DNA of 64,000 nucleotides, from contig NC_035169.2 in assembly GCF_001659605.2 (NCBI RefSeq), forward strand, positions 8,713,610-8,777,609, in the 5' to 3' direction. A program made the translations under genes and the position numbers. The number at the start of each line of letters is the position of its first letter. Within the stretch, counting starts at the first letter, position 1. Positions 33,361-45,880 of the stretch are shown here, one piece after another. The notes under the pieces were generated by a model. It made no database searches. It was not told where the DNA came from and saw nothing but the letters and a program-made list of their open reading frames with translations. This stretch comes from Manihot esculenta. Taxonomy: Eukaryota > Streptophyta > Magnoliopsida > Malpighiales > Euphorbiaceae.

Positions 33361-33599
33361 TCTGCTGTAACCCTAGCCTACCTTCCCTTCTTTCCTCCAC
33401 CAATTCTTCACTTCGCCTTCCTTATTCTTTTCCTTTTAGTCGACGATGAAATTGAAACCTCATTTCCTGAATTTGCATCGCCGGTCAGGCCTTCAATCGT
33501 CTAGTTTCATCGATCTCTTCTTCCTTCAGCTTCACCGGACGTTGCAATGCTAAGACCACTAAGCAACATCCTCCATTTTGCTTCCACTCTATTTCGTCG

Positions 33600-34600
33600 G
33601 TACCTCTCTTCCCTGCTCTTTGCTTGATTTATCTGTGCTATATCCAATTTTTCACAATTTTTCCCCTAAAACCCTTATCTGTTAAAACTATTATTTAAGC
33701 TTAAAATTTCAATTTTAGTGGTTTTTTCTTCTTATATTCAGCTCCTTTCATCCTAGGGCAAAGTTCAAGATCTGAAGTAGACGCAGTTCTTAATTTGATT
33801 TTAATTATGGCATATTCTAGATGGTTTACATGAAAGAAGAATGAATAAAGTAATTCCTTTATTCAATAAACATCTGTTTTTGCAGCAAGGATTTAGTCTT
33901 AAGCTCTTCCCTTGTTTTTCTTGGTATCATTTATGGGGAAAATTGTACTGATTTCTATTATTTTTTAATCTGAGTTTGAGGTTACTTGGGAATTTTCCAA
34001 AGTTCTTAGCTTTTGGGTTCTCCTCTTGCCCACTTACCTTAAATGTTCATTGTGTCTGCTACTCTGTTTTGTGATCTTTGCTTTGGATATTTGTGCAGTA
34101 GTCTTCCGTATCCAATTTATCAGTAAACTTGGCACTTTAAAATCCTCTCATTGTGCACAGTTTGCCTTATGGGTCAACGTTTATTGTCTTAATCAGGTAT
34201 GGTTTTCTTCTCCTTGCTAGTCCATACTGCAATTTCTTTTCTTTTTCATTTTGGCAACTTGTTTGATTAGAGTCTTAGCATGATTCTACTTTATGGTGCA
34301 TTTGAATCCTTTGAAATTTAGAATTCTGTTGCAATTGATTTTGCATTTGTGAGAATTGTGAAAAAAAAAGACAATATTCGTCAGGGGAAGGGAAGAGATG
34401 AAAAGGGGGGCTAGCTTTTGAAATTTTACTAGAAGTGTATTGACACAGTATTATTTGTAGATGAGGTGTTGTACATCTGCCATTGTAAACCTGTGAAGCA
34501 TTTTTCAATAAAAACATCTCTCTCCAATCGTTGTGACTTCTATCCCTTATCTTCTTGATAATTTCACCAGCAAAACTATTCCCTTCCTAATAAATTTCAG
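33600..34600 (+). other. Probable 5' UTR intron of CDKE-1
   Basis: A pyrimidine-rich leader (33360-33599) ends at TCGTCG, followed by GTACCT. The acceptor AATTTCAG ends at 34600, 90 bases before the ATG. The intron is inferred from splice signals and base composition only; the leader carries short upstream ATGs. Confidence 0.5.
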
Positions 34601-34690
34601 GGAGGTTATTACTACAATACAAACAGCTCTAGCAAACTGTGGCATCCTGTGTTGTAAGGCACCCACCGCACAAGCTGTTTTGAAGAAACT

Positions 34691-36124
34691 ATGGGGGATG
34701 GCAATGCCACAACCAACAATAGAAGCGTGTCTAACTCCAATAACAATGAGAAGCCAGAATGGCTGCAACAGTACAATTTGATTGGCAAGATTGGTGAAGG
34801 CACTTATGGTCTTGTATTCCTGGCAAAAACCAAGTCTCCTGCAAATCGTGGAAAATCCATTGCCATCAAGAAATTCAAGCAATCCAAGGACGGAGATGGT
34901 GTCTCCCCTACTGCCATCCGTGAAATCATGTTGCTTAGGGAGATTTCACATGAAAATGTTGTGAAGCTTGTGAATGTACACATTAACCATGCTGATATGT
35001 CTCTGTATCTGGCTTTTGATTATGCCGAACATGATCTTTATGAAATCATTAGGCATCACAGAGATAAGGGTTCTCATTGTATTAATCAATACACGGTGAA
35101 ATCATTGTTGTGGCAGCTGCTCAATGGACTGAACTATCTTCATAGTAATTGGATCATACATCGAGATCTCAAGCCATCAAATATCCTAGTTATGGGTGAG
35201 GGAGATGAACATGGGGTTGTCAAAATTGCTGATTTTGGACTTGCAAGAATATATCAAGCTCCCTTGAAGCCATTATCTGATAATGGTGTTGTAGTAACCA
35301 TTTGGTACCGTGCACCTGAGTTGCTTCTTGGAGCAAAGCACTACACGAGTGCTGTTGATATGTGGGCTGTGGGATGCATATTTGCTGAGCTCTTGACTTT
35401 GAAGCCACTTTTTCAAGGGGCAGAAGCCAAATCCACACCAAATCCCTTCCAGCTGGATCAATTGGACAAGATATTTAAGGTCTTAGGCCATCCTACACTT
35501 GAGAAGTGGCCAACACTTGCAAATCTTCCACATTGGCAATCAGATTTGCAACATATTCAAGGGCACAAATATGAAAATACAGGATTGCATAATGTTGTGC
35601 ATCTCTCTCCAAAAAGTGCTCCATATGATCTCCTGTCTAAGATGCTTGAATATGATCCTCGAAAGCGGATAACTGCAGCACAGGCTCTAGAACACGAGTA
35701 TTTTCGGATTGAACCTCTACCAGGGCGCAATGCGCTTGTGCCCTCGCAACCTGGAGAAAAAGTGATAAACTATCCTACTCGTCCAGTAGACACAAATACA
35801 GATTTTGAAGGAACAACTAGCCTTCAGCCTCCACAACCGGTATCATCCGGAAATGCAGTCTCTGGAGGTATGCCAGGTGGTCATGGAGTGGCTAACAGGT
35901 CTGCTTCTCGACCGATGCAAATTGGGATGCCGAGAATGCAACCTCAGGTCATGGCCACTTACAATATGGCCCAGGCAGGGATGGGAGGTGCTATGAATCC
36001 AGCTGGGATACCAATGCCACGTGGTGTTGCTGCCCAGCCTCATCAGCAGCAACATTTACGGAGAAAAGACCCACCAGGAATGGGGTCTGGATACCCTCCA
36101 CAGCAGAAATCCAGACGCCAATAA
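34691..36124 (+). CDS. CDKE-1: Cyclin-dependent kinase E-1 (CDK8, Mediator kinase)
   Basis: This Ser/Thr kinase of the Mediator kinase module pairs with cyclin C and phosphorylates the transcription machinery in the nucleus. The Arabidopsis orthologue is HUA ENHANCER 3. The 477-residue reading frame is uninterrupted and intronless. Visible motifs: GEGTYG (35-40), catalytic Lys60 in AIKKFK, the SPTAIRE cyclin-binding helix (72-78) that marks plant [12 protein letters not shown] (157-164, catalytic Asp159), DFGLAR (181-186, metal-binding Asp181) and WYRAPE. The C-terminal tail (from about 350) is rich in Met, Gly, Pro and Gln, as in other plant CDKE proteins, and ends QQKSRRQ. The ATG at 34691 gives the usual family N-terminus. 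Length and motifs look intact. Confidence 0.97.
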   Translation: MGDGNATTNNRSVSNSNNNEKPEWLQQYNLIGKIGEGTYGLVFLAKTKSPANRGKSIAIKKFKQSKDGDGVSPTAIREIMLLREISHENVVKLVNVHINHADMSLYLAFDYAEHDLYEIIRHHRDKGSHCINQYTVKSLLWQLLNGLNYLHSNWIIHRDLKPSNILVMGEGDEHGVVKIADFGLARIYQAPLKPLSDNGVVVTIWYRAPELLLGAKHYTSAVDMWAVGCIFAELLTLKPLFQGAEAKSTPNPFQLDQLDKIFKVLGHPTLEKWPTLANLPHWQSDLQHIQGHKYENTGLHNVVHLSPKSAPYDLLSKMLEYDPRKRITAAQALEHEYFRIEPLPGRNALVPSQPGEKVINYPTRPVDTNTDFEGTTSLQPPQPVSSGNAVSGGMPGGHGVANRSASRPMQIGMPRMQPQVMATYNMAQAGMGGAMNPAGIPMPRGVAAQPHQQQHLRRKDPPGMGSGYPPQQKSRRQ

Positions 36125-36660
36125 GCAAATGACAATTGATTGTGAGCTATAATCTAAGTTCAGGTTTTTCAATCATGCCACGTATGTGACATTTGGTGAG
36201 GTGCTGTATTGTATGACCTTTTTCTGACTCGGGACCCTCATCTGTGCTTGAGGAGGTAGCTTAAATGATGCCTATAAGGAGGAACTTTTGAGCTACACAT
36301 TCAAATGGCTAGGAAGGAGAGGGTGCTAGAATATGGTTTGTATTTGGAATGGTTCCTTGACGCCGGTGGGCTAAAGAAAATGCCATTTCTTACCCTTTTA
36401 AGGGATGTATATCTGTGTATGAACTTAAATGTGAGAGAAAGGCTTCTTCTTGTTGCTCGTGAAGCAGAATACGCGCATTCATTTTGTTTCGATGAGGTTG
36501 AATTTCACTGAGCTGTTTCTCTGGTTGTGCTCATTTCCGTTGTCTTAATCAATTGACTCTAGCCATGATATGGCAACTGTGGTTTCACTATGTCATGTCT
36601 CATGTTCTTATGAAAAGTGAGCACGAAGGTATTGGCTGCTGTGCTATTAACAATATATTT
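36125..36660 (+). other. CDKE-1 3' UTR region
   Basis: Non-coding sequence of gene-like composition follows the stop and turns AT-rich at about 36650. A 68-codon open frame at 36305-36511 has no recognisable features and probably lies in the UTR. The poly(A) site was not determined. Confidence 0.5.
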
Positions 36661-39379
36661 TAAATGTTAGTAGTGAATTTGTTATTGGTTTAGCGGTTTA
36701 ATTACTCAGAATTTTTTTTTATAATTTTCTTTCTTTAATAGTTTTCGAAATTTGAAGATGAAACTTTGAACAAGCCTTAGTATTGATTGATTAGTTAATT
36801 AAGCTCTGCATAATTTGGTTTCTTGTACAAATTGCCTAATAGAGTTCTTTATTTATTAATTATAATAGTCTTTTTTTTTAAATGGTTAATTTTTATATTT
36901 ATAACTAAAATTTTTAATTTTAAATAAAAAATTTTAATTTTTTAAATTAATTTTAATTAAATATATTTTTACGGTATTTTTTTAAAAAGAATAAAAAATT
37001 AGAGAGTAAAATCTGAGATCATTTAGATTTATTCAGATATATTTATCAACAGACAAATGTTTGAGTGCTACGATATATTATATATCATCATTTTTATCAC
37101 ATAAATAATTTAATTAATTGGAGTTAAATTTTAGTTAAAATTTAAAATTTTTAGTTATATAAAATTTTTAAATTTTTTAAATAATAACCTCCTTTGTAGA
37201 TTTTAAGTGATTAAAAATTTAAAATTTTAATTAAAATTTAATTTAAGTTAATCAAATTATTTATATATATATATATATTTAAAAAATCATTATAATTATA
37301 ATATATTTAAAAATTAAAATTTTATCTAAAAATTAAAAATTTTAAATATAAATATAAAATACTGTAAAGTTATAATATTTTTGAATCAATAGATTATTAT
37401 AATATCAATAGTTTGTCAATTTTTCATAATTATAATATATATATAATTTAATGATTATAATATGTACATTATGATATTAATATATATGTATAAAACTGTA
37501 TTAAAAGTATATGATATATCTAAAAATTATTTAAAAATATATATAAAATATTTAATTTAATTTTAATTCGATTCTTATTGGAAAATTAGAATCGAATAAT
37601 TTCAGATTCTGGCTAATTCATACGGTTTCCAAAAAGGGTCGATTAGAAATGATTAAAGAGGAAAGGCATCAACATGTTTCACGAAAATAAAGAAATGAGT
37701 TGGAAAATTATGAAAATATATTATAATTAGTTAATTTTGAAAATTGAGAATTATTATACAAATTAACCAAACCCACTTAGGACAGCTAAGGTCAATCGTC
37801 ACTTTCTTTTTCAGTTATTTGGACGGCTTAGCTTCTCAATCACACACTGATGAGTGATGTGCTTAGCTTTAGTGGGGCAGAAACTCATTTGCAGCCTCTT
37901 CTCTTCTTCTTTGTTATTTCCTTGTCTTGTTTCTCACTTTGACTTCTCGTTCTACAAGTCTCTCCATAAACAGTGCATCATATTTCAGAAAGACTTTAAT
38001 TTAAAAATTTTGGTGTTAATTTTAGTTTAGAATCATAATTTAAATTAGAAACTATGAATATTAATAGTTAATTTGATATTGCTAACGAATAATTAAAAAT
38101 CTCATAATAAAAAATTTAAAATTTTTTAATATTTATTAATTACAGTCTAATTTTAAATTATTATTTTAATTATATTAATTTGATTAATTTTCACCTAAAT
38201 TATTTAAAATTAATAAATTTTATTTAATATAATAAAAAATTAATATATTTATTTATTTTACTTAATATAATTTATGAAATATTTTCCCTTTCTATCTCTC
38301 ATTATATATTTTTTAATGTATTTATAAATATTATTTATGAAACAAAGTTTACAATTAAAAATATTATATTATTTAAAACAATATTAGAAATAATTTTTAA
38401 AATATAAAATATTCTTTAAATTATAGTATAAACAGTAATTCTGTAAAATAAAATTAATTTCCATTATACTAAAAAAATATTAAAATAGATATATAAGATT
38501 TTCATCAATATTTTACTTTTTTTATTCTCTAAAAAATTAGCAATCATGTGTTTTTTTATTATCATTAATTATTTAGTAAATTTTAACAAATATTTAAATA
38601 TATAAACCATCCGTGGACCATTTAGAATATTTATAATAAATTAAAATTAATATTAAAAATTTAAATTAGACTAAGATTAATAAAAGAAAATAAAATTAAC
38701 TAAAATTGATAAAAGCTTTAAAATTTTAGATTTATTCAACATTTAAGCCTTTCATATATTAGGCTGAGTGTTTATGATATATATACAAACCAATCTTTTT
38801 GTGGGGAGTGCTAAAACTTCCACGTGGCAAAAAGTAATACGCAGGTTTAGCTTTCTTGACATTTTCAAAATTGCTGTTTTGACGAGACTCAACATATTTA
38901 CATAGCATTTAATTTTTGTTTAAATCCGCTTTACATAAATATATATTAGAATTTCATTTTATATAAATTCAATTTAAATAATTATTTTCAATATAATTAG
39001 ATAAAGTCATTAATTATAATAGATCTGATTTTATTTAAGTTTTATTATGATAAATGATTAATATATAATTATTTGCATTGAATAATTTCTCAATCAGTAA
39101 GCTATATCATTTGCTTATTTTTAAGTTTTAATAATTATGATGCATACAATGACGTAAGAACTCTTGACTAGAATGTATGGAGGATTCTAAATTCATAATA
39201 TAAATGAATCCATTTGCGAACGAGTTTGATAGTAACTTTGCGATATTCTTATTGCAACTAAATCAGATATAATTGCTAAGTCATGACCGAATTTTTGAAT
39301 ATAGCGAACTTCGGACGGCTTTACCTTATCTAATACCAATAGTTCTTTTCTTGCAAGTTTATTAGTTCTTCACAATTTG
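36661..39379. other. AT-rich intergenic DNA
   Basis: No gene was seen. It holds a reversed SINE-like scrap (about 36990-37070) and a stretch at 37868-37955 (GGGGCAGAAACTCATTTGC) similar to 27308-27395. Confidence 0.5.
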
Positions 39380-39650
39380 GTGGTTCTAATACCAATTGAA
39401 ATAATCCGGCTCAAACTAATCCAAATAACTTTTGTATTCACTTTTCTATTTGACTCAAAATGATTAATTCAAATTATCTAATAGTTTCTATTCACTATTA
39501 TATATCATTCAAATTTTCCGTCGTTTGTCGATATGAGATTTTTTTCCACAAGCTAGTTTCGTCCTAACTATTATATAGCATTTGAATTTTCTTTAATCCA
39601 CCGATATGAGATTCTTTCCTACAAACTAATAGCTGAATCTCATAATATTA
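39380..39650 (-). repeat. Possible solo LTR fragment
   Basis: GGTTCTAATACCAATTGAAA at 39382 resembles, in reverse, a primer-site/LTR junction (TTGGTATTAGAACC). To its right a stretch contains an internal repeat of about 75 bp (CGATATGAGATTTTTTTCC near 39519 and CGATATGAGATTCTTTCC near 39600). No second LTR and no coding part were found. Confidence 0.35.
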
Positions 39651-40449
39651 TTTCGTGTGATATAATTTTTTATTTTTTTTAACCCTCAAAATATAAATCA
39701 ATATAAACCCTTACTAATATTTTGATCATTGCCTTTTCAATTTCACTTAAAATCTCTTATTTTTAATAGTTAAACTTTTCATTTAGCATGATTAATTTTA
39801 TAAGAAAAATTAAAATTTAATAAAATTCTATTAAAATCATGTATAGTTATAGTTTTTTTAAAAATAAAAGTTTATGAATTAAAAAAAATGAAAAATTTTC
39901 ATTTCAAATAAAAAATGTAATAAAAAAAAATGAAATCATTCAAATCTTTTATTTTAAAGGAAAAGAGTTCTAAATGACTTAAGTTTAATAGGAAGTTTTC
40001 ATATTAATTTTTCTTTATTTTTTATTAGTAAAAGTTTATAGTTTTTTATTTTAATTGAAATTTGAACTGATCTTACAGTTTAAAATTAAGTATAATTAAT
40101 TAGTTATAATAAATAAATATTGATGGAATTTGAATTAATTATACAATTATTATATATTAATCATTAAATATTCTGGAATCGAATGGTTATAATACAGACA
40201 CCAAAATTTATAAAAATTAACAATTAATATCCATTAAAAAGTAATTAATTATAAATTAAAGTAAAAAATAAGGATCCAGCGAGTATATAAAATAGTAGAT
40301 TAAGAGATTTCATGTTCTATTTTTTGATTTCTAATTTAAATAAAAATAATAGTAAGTAGGAGATTTATGATTAAATCCTAAATAATTAACAGATTAGCAT
40401 CGTTATTCTTAATTATATTACATTATTTTTTATTTAGAGTGGAAATTAG
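39651..40449. other. Intergenic DNA downstream of NAC gene 2
   Basis: AT-rich. It must contain the 3' UTR of the minus-strand NAC gene. Nothing else was seen. Confidence 0.5.
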
Positions 40450-41520
40450 TTAACTGCTTCCTCCATAATACCAGTCCAGTTGATCCCAATCCCATGAAGG
40501 TTGAGTATCAAGAGACATAAGGCTGCTACTAGTTTCATCTGTTTGAGATGGATTAATGTCTGGGGCATGATCTTCTGAGGATGAACTCCCAGCAGCTGAG
40601 TTTGATCTCTCCAACGCCATTGGAGGGTTTTGAAGATCATGAGATGATGTAGTTGACTCGTGATGATCAGCTTGAATAATAGCAGAAGCAGGTGCTGCTG
40701 CTTGATGATGACTTCTCATGATCTCTTCATCAACTCCCACTGGTCTTCTATCAAATGCTCTCATGTTTTTTGATTTCTTGTACACTCTACACAGGCTGAA
40801 TTCATGCCTTAACTGCATTTACAAACCATGAAATCAATTAATCCTATTCCTAAATTTATATATTTTTACATATATATCAAAATTTATATGTATATATATA
40901 TAGTTTGTACCGTTGGTGATGCAGCTGCAGTGGATGAGGAAGAAGATGAATCTGGTTGAACAGCTTTATACTCGTTCATTTTCCAATCGGTTTTGCGTCC
41001 ATTAGGAGCTCTTCCCCTATAGAAAACCATGGTTCTTTTCATGCCGATACTGCGATTATTTGAATAAACATGACCAGGAGATCCCGTAGCTTTCCAGTAT
41101 CCCTCACTTGTTAGCCTCTTTGGTCTTCCTCCTCTAGCTTCGCTTTCTTGCCTTGGAATGAAGAAAAACCACTGCTCTGGGTCTCTGCTCGACAGCTCTC
41201 CGGCATATTCTGCAGAAAAACGATCATGGGAATTAATGGGATATTGCACCATTTTCATCTATAAAATTAGCAGCTGAGATCCCGAAACAACCTTTTTCAA
41301 TGAGCAAATTAAAAACCCACAAAAATATTTAAGGAAAAAGTTAGTAGTTTTTACGTGGGAGTTGCCAGGGATTGAACTCATATATATCAAGAACTGGTAT
41401 GATTCTGTCCATGGCCAAGATGAGATCAAGCCTTTTGCCTTCAAGCTTGTTTTGGAGATAGAATGAGACAAGCTCTTCTTCTGTAGGGTAGAAGCGAATA
41501 CCAGGTGGCAAATCCTCCAT
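40450..41520 (-). CDS. NAC transcription factor, NAC090-like (gene 2)
   Basis: This is a NAC-family nuclear transcription factor, paralogous to the gene at 21237-22270. Exons: 41520-41355, 41209-40911 and 40812-40450, giving 275 residues. Exon 1 is 166 bp in both genes and intron phases agree. NAC motifs: [90 protein letters not shown] and [10 protein letters not shown]. The FDRRP stretch and C-terminal WDWDQLDWY support the NAC090/036 group. I chose the ATG at 41520 by alignment with relatives; in-frame ATGs at 41553 and 41589 would add 11 or 23 residues. Confidence 0.9.
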
Positions 41521-41565
41521 TTTTTTATTGGGTTGCGAGTATAACTCACTCATGGAGGTTTGCGT

Positions 41566-41585
41566 GTATATATATATATATATAC
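41566..41585 (-). promoter_or_regulatory. TATA-rich core promoter candidate of NAC gene 2
   Basis: An alternating TATATA tract 45-65 bases upstream of the chosen ATG could serve as a TATA element. If it does, the in-frame ATG at 41589 would lie upstream of transcription. Confidence 0.4.
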
Positions 41586-41692
41586 ACACACGAAGGGAGT
41601 TCTTGGATTTATGAAATTTTAATTAGTTAAGCAAGAAAGCAGAAAGAGGGAGAAGGAGACGAGTGAAATGAGAAAAGAAGAACACGTGCAGT

Positions 41693-41698
41693 TGCCTC
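41693..41698. promoter_or_regulatory. G-box (CACGTG) upstream of NAC gene 2
   Basis: A perfect palindromic CACGTG lies about 175 bases upstream of the ATG. bZIP and bHLH factors bind such sites, and in abscisic-acid-responsive promoters they act as ABRE cores. No function can be shown from sequence. Confidence 0.45.
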
Positions 41699-41759
41699 GA
41701 AACTTCCAACGCGCTTACGTAGGAGAAAACCTTTGTCCTCTGCTCCCCATCCGTGCATG

Positions 41760-43757
41760 GAAAATTTGTATACTGAAGAAACAAGTCAATAACAGATAGA
41801 TAATTATTAAAAAATAATTATTTTATAATTAAAAAATTGTTAATAAAATATTTTTATAAAATATCCTTCAAAATTATTCAAATTTTTATAAAATATTTTT
41901 CTAAAAAAAATTATTATCTGTGAAAGAAACTATTAAAATCTGAAGTGAGGGTGGTGCAGTAAGACGAAATTATTGAGTTGTCCAGTGGAGACAACACAGA
42001 AGCAGCCCCTCGTACCTCAACACTTTTATATAGTATTTTTCAAAGTTATCTTTTTTGCTACTGAATTTATATGAATTTGTAATTTGTAATGTATGATTCC
42101 ATTTGTTTTCACTTATTTAGAAAATATTTTTTATAAAAAATTATTTTCAATGGAAAATATTTTTTAAAAAACAAATTATTTTTTATTATTTATTTTAATT
42201 TAAAAATAAAATAAAATAATAAATTTATATATAAAAGGGTTAATAAAATTTTGATTTTCTCTTTAAATTAAATTATTCTTTTTATAATTGATGTTTTTTA
42301 ATATTAAATTAATGATGTGGTCGGAACGAAACTGTATTCTAATCGGTTAGAATCTAAAAGAGAAAAAACATGAGGCGAGAGGCAGCCCCTCCGATATTCA
42401 TATTAGTATATTAAAAAATAAAAAAAATGCAATAAATTACTTAAAATTAAAATAATATTAGAGAATAATGTATTTTTATTTTTATTATACTTCTCCTTTT
42501 TATACAGCTAAAAATAAAAATAAATATAATATTTTTCTGATAATTTGATAGTAATATAGTTATTTATTTGATACGGAATATCACTAGCCACCAAAAGAAA
42601 ATTCCACGATCATAAACATAATGTGTGTGATAATAATAATTTTGTATCAATACTCACCTTATTATAGAGCGAGTCTTTTGATAATGGTTCAAGTACTAAA
42701 ACGTCTTTTGGTAATGGTTCAAGTACTAAAGCGTCTGGATCTTTTTTTTTTTAATGTTGTCTGTATTTTTCACGTGTCTGCTTATCATCATGTACTCTAT
42801 AATAACGATAGTTTACGGCTTATTTTGAATTATTATGGTATAATTTTACATTTCAAATACTACAAAAGTATTTTTTAAGAAAATATTTTTTTAAAATGGA
42901 GGTTATATATAAAAAATTTTATATGAACTTATATTTAAATATTTAGAAGAAAAAAAAAAACTAATTTATCTGTAAAGTTGTGAAGTCTTGAATTAAACTC
43001 TAACAGAGCCATTTATTAAAAAAAAAAAAACTGTAATTTCCTAATTCAAATTATCAAAGATATGATAGTCAATTCCAACTTTCCAAATTAAAATTTCCTG
43101 GAATTTCACTTGATGCACTGTATATGATGGAAAAAATGTAATAATCCTTCAAAATACTCCTCCGTAAAGAGAAAGGTAACGCGATTTTCTGAAAACTGAT
43201 ATGGGTGTACTAATTTATATTTTAATTGAGATTTAGGTTTCATTTATTTTTTAAAAATAATTTATATTTAAAAATATTTTTTTAAAAATACTTTATGTAA
43301 AAAAAATATTTCCTAAAAAATTAATAAATTTATATATAAAAATGTTGATAAAATTATCAAATACTAGAAAATGAATTTTTTTTTTTCAAAAAGAATCTCA
43401 ACCGCCATAAAATATAAAAAAATATTATTTTCTAACACAAAAATCATCCCAAAATAAAGATGTGTTAAGTATAGTTTCCTTGTAATCTAAGAAAAGCTTC
43501 ACAAGTCAATAATTAATAGTATATTTGTGGAATTTTTTATATTTTTCAGTATCAATTTGGTTGACATTGAGAGCTCTGTACATGCTCTTCATCATAATTT
43601 TTAGTGTTAATTTTCTAAATATTGGTCCATTTGGGGACTCTTCACAATTAAGAAAAGTTGGTTTGTCATGCTTAACAACTAGCATTAATTAATTACTCTT
43701 CACACAAAAATACAAGATAATGGAAATATTATTCACTGAATAATATTGTAGTAGTTA
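41760..43757. other. AT-rich intergenic DNA with MITE-like stretches
   Basis: At 42100-42240 and 43225-43440 there are runs rich in AAAATATTTTT and its complement, typical of common low-copy plant MITEs. A 33-bp duplication (GGTTCAAGTACTAAA at about 42686 and 42718) is present. No gene was seen. Confidence 0.45.
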
Positions 43758-44273
43758 GGGTTTTGCAATCGCTCGATTCGATTTTGAACTAAATCGAATT
43801 GAAAAAACTAAAAATTAAATTGTAAAAATATTAAAAATTAAAAAAATTGATTATAAAAATATAACCGAACCAAATCGAACTGATAAAAATCAGTTCGATA
43901 CAGTTCGATTCAAACTGAAATCTGCAATTTTTTTTTAAATTTTTTACTTTTAATTTCAGTAGAATAATTTAATAAATATTTTACATAAATTTACTAATAA
44001 ATATTATTTGAATACATAATGATAGTATTTAAAAATTTATAAAAATCTATGTAAAATTTAAAAATACATATAAAATTAATAAAAGTATATATAAAATCGA
44101 TTTTTTAATTTTTCGGTTATTTAACATGTTTAAATCGAATTGAACTGAAAATCGAATAAATTGAAAAATATTAACCGAACTGAACCGAAAATTTCGATTA
44201 ACCGAATCATTAAACCGAAATTGATCAGTTTGGTTCGATTTCTCAGTTCAAACCGATTTATGCTCTCCCCTAG
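43758..44273. mobile_element. MITE with 9-bp flanking repeat
   Basis: The element is flanked by TAGTAGTTA at 43749-43757 and 44274-44282. Left end GGGTTTTGCAATCG and right end TTTATGCTCTCCCCTAG form weak inverted repeats. Inside, TTCGATT/AATCGAA motifs occur many times in both directions, so the strand can fold on itself. It is non-coding and related to the split copy at 22810-26623. Confidence 0.55.
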
Positions 44274-44304
44274 TAGTAGTTAAACCCTTGTGTTAATCGT
44301 ATTC

Positions 44305-44395
44305 ACAAACTTAATTTGGTGATAAATGTATTTAAATAAATTTAAAAAATTTTAAATTTTATTCTTTTAATTTTTGATTTCATTTAAAGAAATGC
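44305..44395 (+). repeat. SINE-like repeat scrap
   Basis: AATTTGGTGATAAATGTATTT followed by AAATAAATTTAAAAAATTTT matches the family at 29813, with both putative Pol III boxes decayed. Confidence 0.3.
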
Positions 44396-44867
44396 ATATA
44401 CTAATTTTTATTTATTTAAATATTTTATTTTTATATCATAAAATTTTAATTTTAGAAAATTATCCAAAAATTACAATTCACCGCTATAGTTTCTGCTGTG
44501 GTTAGGCTTATAAATAAGCTGAAATCGTGTACAACGGTTGGAAGAAAGAAGTCAAATTGAAGTCAACAAAGCGTAGGCCTCTTCAAGACTTGAAGAAAGT
44601 CATTCACGCGTAAGAAAGCGTGTGCTTTCCCAACGACTGTGAGCTACTGGAAATTGTCTTGAAACATCCTTCCTTTTTATTAAAGCGTGTACACGTTCTC
44701 ATTTCTCTGCCTTTTATTTTTCATCCAGTATTTTTTAAAAAATTCATTTTATTATTTTTTAATTTATGACTACTTATTTTAATAATATTATTTTTAAAAG
44801 TCAAACATTCGGTATGATATTATTCATATAATCTTTATTAAAGTTAGAACTAAAATAATTTTTAAAT
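44396..44867. other. Intergenic DNA
   Basis: No gene was seen. A short less AT-rich part (44500-44720) has no recognisable features. Confidence 0.45.
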
Positions 44868-45871
44868 GGGTAATTTACGATTTAATCCCTGGATATTGTC
44901 ATTATTAACAAGTCAGTCCCTGTATTTTCAGAAACCTATTAAAACATCCTTATATTTTCTCTCCGTCAACAAAATAGTCCTTCTGTCTATTTTTGCCGTT
45001 AAAAATATAGTAAAAGACTAAATTACCCCCAATTATTTTTCTCCTCCTCCTCCTTCCTTTTCTTCTTCATCAATTCTTCTTCCTTTTGCTTCTTCTTCTT
45101 CTGCTTCTTCTCCTTTTTCTTCTTCAGCTTCTGTTTTTTCTCCTTCTTCTTCTGCTTCTTCTCCTTTTTCTTCTTTTGCTTCTTTTTCTTCTTTTTCTTC
45201 TTTATCTTCTTCTTCTTCTTCTTCTTCTCATTCTTCTCCTTCTTCTTCTTCTTTTTCTTCTTTTTCTTCTTTCTCTCGGAGTCGGAGGAGGAGAAAGAGG
45301 AGGAAGAGGAAAGAAAAGATAGGGACTATTTTGTTGATAAAAAGAAACAATAAGGATGTTTTAATAGATCTGAGAAAAGATAGAGACTATTTCGTTGACA
45401 AAAAGAAACAATAAGGACGTTTTAATATATTTCTAAAAATATAGGGAGAGACGATTTCGTTGACAGAAAGAAACGATGAGGAGGGACTATTTCGTTGACT
45501 TAAATAAACGATAAGGATGTTTTAATATGTGAGAAAAGATAGGGACTATTTCATTGATGGAAAAAAATAATAAGGACGTTTTAATAGATATGAAAAAAGA
45601 TAAAAATATTTTAATAGATTTTTGAAAATGTAAGGACTAACTTGTTAATAATTACAATATATAAGGACTAAATAAATGGTTTTATTTGAGGGTAAAATTG
45701 GATTTTAAAAATTTTCTCTCTCCTCCTTTATCTAATTTTAACGGAAAATAGGACGGAAGGACTATTTCGTTGACGGAAATAAAACATAAGGATGTTTTAA
45801 TAGATTTTTAAAAATATAGGGACTGACTTGTTAATAATGGCAATACCCAGGAATTAAATTATAAATTACCT
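44868..45871. mobile_element. MULE-like element with long terminal inverted repeats
   Basis: The first and last roughly 130 bp are inverted repeats of each other: GGTAATTTACGATTTAATCC on the left, and the reverse complement of the right end reads GGTAATTTATAATTTAATTC. A 9-bp direct repeat, TTTTTAAAT, flanks it exactly (44859-44867 and 45872-45880). Long TIRs plus a 9-bp target duplication suit a non-autonomous Mutator-like element. The interior has a TTC tract and several roughly 60-bp copies of a TIR-derived unit (GGGACTATTTCGTTGAC). No transposase is encoded. Confidence 0.75.
45040..45282. repeat. TTC/TTTTC-rich microsatellite
   Basis: About 240 bp of almost pure pyrimidine on the plus strand, mainly TTC and CTTTTT units, lie inside the MULE-like element. 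It ends at a purine-rich stretch (GGAGGAGGAGAAAGAGGAGG) at 45282-45310. Confidence 0.9.
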
Positions 45872-45880
45872 TTTTTAAAT

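Noticed and set aside
36305..36511. 68-codon open frame after CDKE-1
   Set aside because: It lies in the probable 3' UTR with no recognisable motif.
45086..45322. Leu/Phe-rich open frame of 78 codons
   Set aside because: It is a translation of the TTC-rich microsatellite inside the MULE-like element and has no gene structure.
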